A DNA stretch of 64,000 nucleotides from Artemisia argyi (taxonomy: Eukaryota > Streptophyta > Magnoliopsida > Asterales > Asteraceae), in contig CM060691.1 of assembly GCA_030686995.1 (NCBI GenBank), forward strand, positions 63,277,838 to 63,341,837, read 5' to 3'. The position numbers and the translations under genes are program-made. Below are positions 63,503-64,000 of this stretch, piece by piece; the first letter of the stretch is position 1, and every line of letters begins with the position of its first letter. The notes below the pieces were generated by a model that had not been told where the DNA came from, did no database searches, and saw only the letters and a list, made by a program, of their open reading frames with translations.

Positions 63503-64000
63503 CCATTTGATTCTTCTGTCTATTTTAAGAGCACAAACTAACTAAGAACTCACAATTACAAAGTTCATGATTGTTGTTGGCAGTTGAAGTTGTATGTGTT
63601 CCTCCACGTGATTCAAAATCGACGGCTTCAAGTAGTGCAACGAAATCCAACATGCCAGTGCGTAACTGTTGCAATTTTGATTTCTAGTTCACAACACATT
63701 TAAAGTGATTAAATTTACATAGAAAATTTAATCTTAGACTTTGTTTATGATAGTCAAACCAACATTTAGATCCTACCTTTCTTAACAAAAACTTATACGC
63801 TACTACTTGATTGTACCATTTATGATATTTTATAGCTTTACAAACTTTCTTCTAGCTAGCTTTATGCATCGTGGACATAAGTAAGTTTCAATTTAGGTCG
63901 TTCTTTTCGTCAACGTGATTTTGATACCCTTTTACTAATCAACAAGTTGTGTTCTTAATGAATGCAATTAAAAAAAGTTCAAAAGTCACTTAGGTCTTGA
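63503..64000. other. Intergenic, nothing recognised
   Basis: AT-rich with no supported gene or repeat to the end of the window. Confidence 0.35.

Overview
This window is repeat-dominated plant nuclear DNA. The evidence is spliceosomal introns, a plant LEA-2 gene, Athila and Tat lineages of Ty3/gypsy, Ty1/copia elements, Helitrons, a TRIM, a tRNA-derived SINE and 5'-truncated LINEs. The protein style of the retroelements suggests an asterid eudicot, probably Asteraceae; this is inference, since no search was run. Only two loci look like working host genes: a three-exon LEA-2 (NDR1/HIN1-like) gene at 2504-4206 and, more tentatively, a small one-helix membrane protein at 59850-60208. Host remnants are a broken RDR1-like RNA-dependent RNA polymerase (about 27250-27760), a peptidyl-tRNA hydrolase 2-like fragment (60585-60872) and a possible F-box-like fragment (about 45290-45665).

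Layout. 1-5060: LINE 3' end (minus), LEA-2 gene, small Helitron. 5061-26051: an Athila element on the minus strand (3' LTR 5061-6806, one open 1872-codon gag-pol at 15885-21503, PBS, 5' LTR 21779-23526). This is followed head-to-tail by the 3' part of a second Athila that shares the middle LTR and is cut at 26051. A very young copia (7558-14624, TSD AATAT, LTRs differing at one seen position) sits in the Athila 3' region; it keeps Gag and RT-RNase H but lacks protease and integrase, and carries an antisense ORF with its own TATA box. 26052-28328: microsatellites and the RDR1 remnant. 28329-39015: a degraded Tat-lineage element with a nested 1412-bp solo LTR (TSD GTATC) and, on the opposite strand, a spliced 'gypsy-type transposase' gene that runs into a 500-N gap. 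40400-41850: a second, frameshifted LINE 3' end between TAA repeats. 43426-45113: MITE, Helitron 3' end, a 32-bp perfect hairpin, and a SINE. 45666-58223: a non-coding LTR element (TSD TTTTA) containing a nested pol-less copia (49157-57013, TSD GTGTG) that keeps a gag remnant and an intact downstream ORF. 61130-62731: head-to-tail Helitron ends with a 267-bp duplication. 63026-63497: a complete TRIM (TSD TGATG).

The nesting gives a partial order of events. The copia landed in the Athila, the solo LTR in the Tat element, and the pol-less copia in the non-coding element. The regulatory structure of the elements is the least ordinary part: a cluster of TGACGGCGTCA palindromes in front of a TATA box in the solo LTR, a CCACTG motif family spread over the first copia on both strands and in its Gag as VSTAR/VTTAR peptides, CCCCTTAA-type inverted repeats shared by the LTRs and the internal ORF promoter of the pol-less copia, and antisense genes in two unrelated elements. 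All percentages and counts are by eye.
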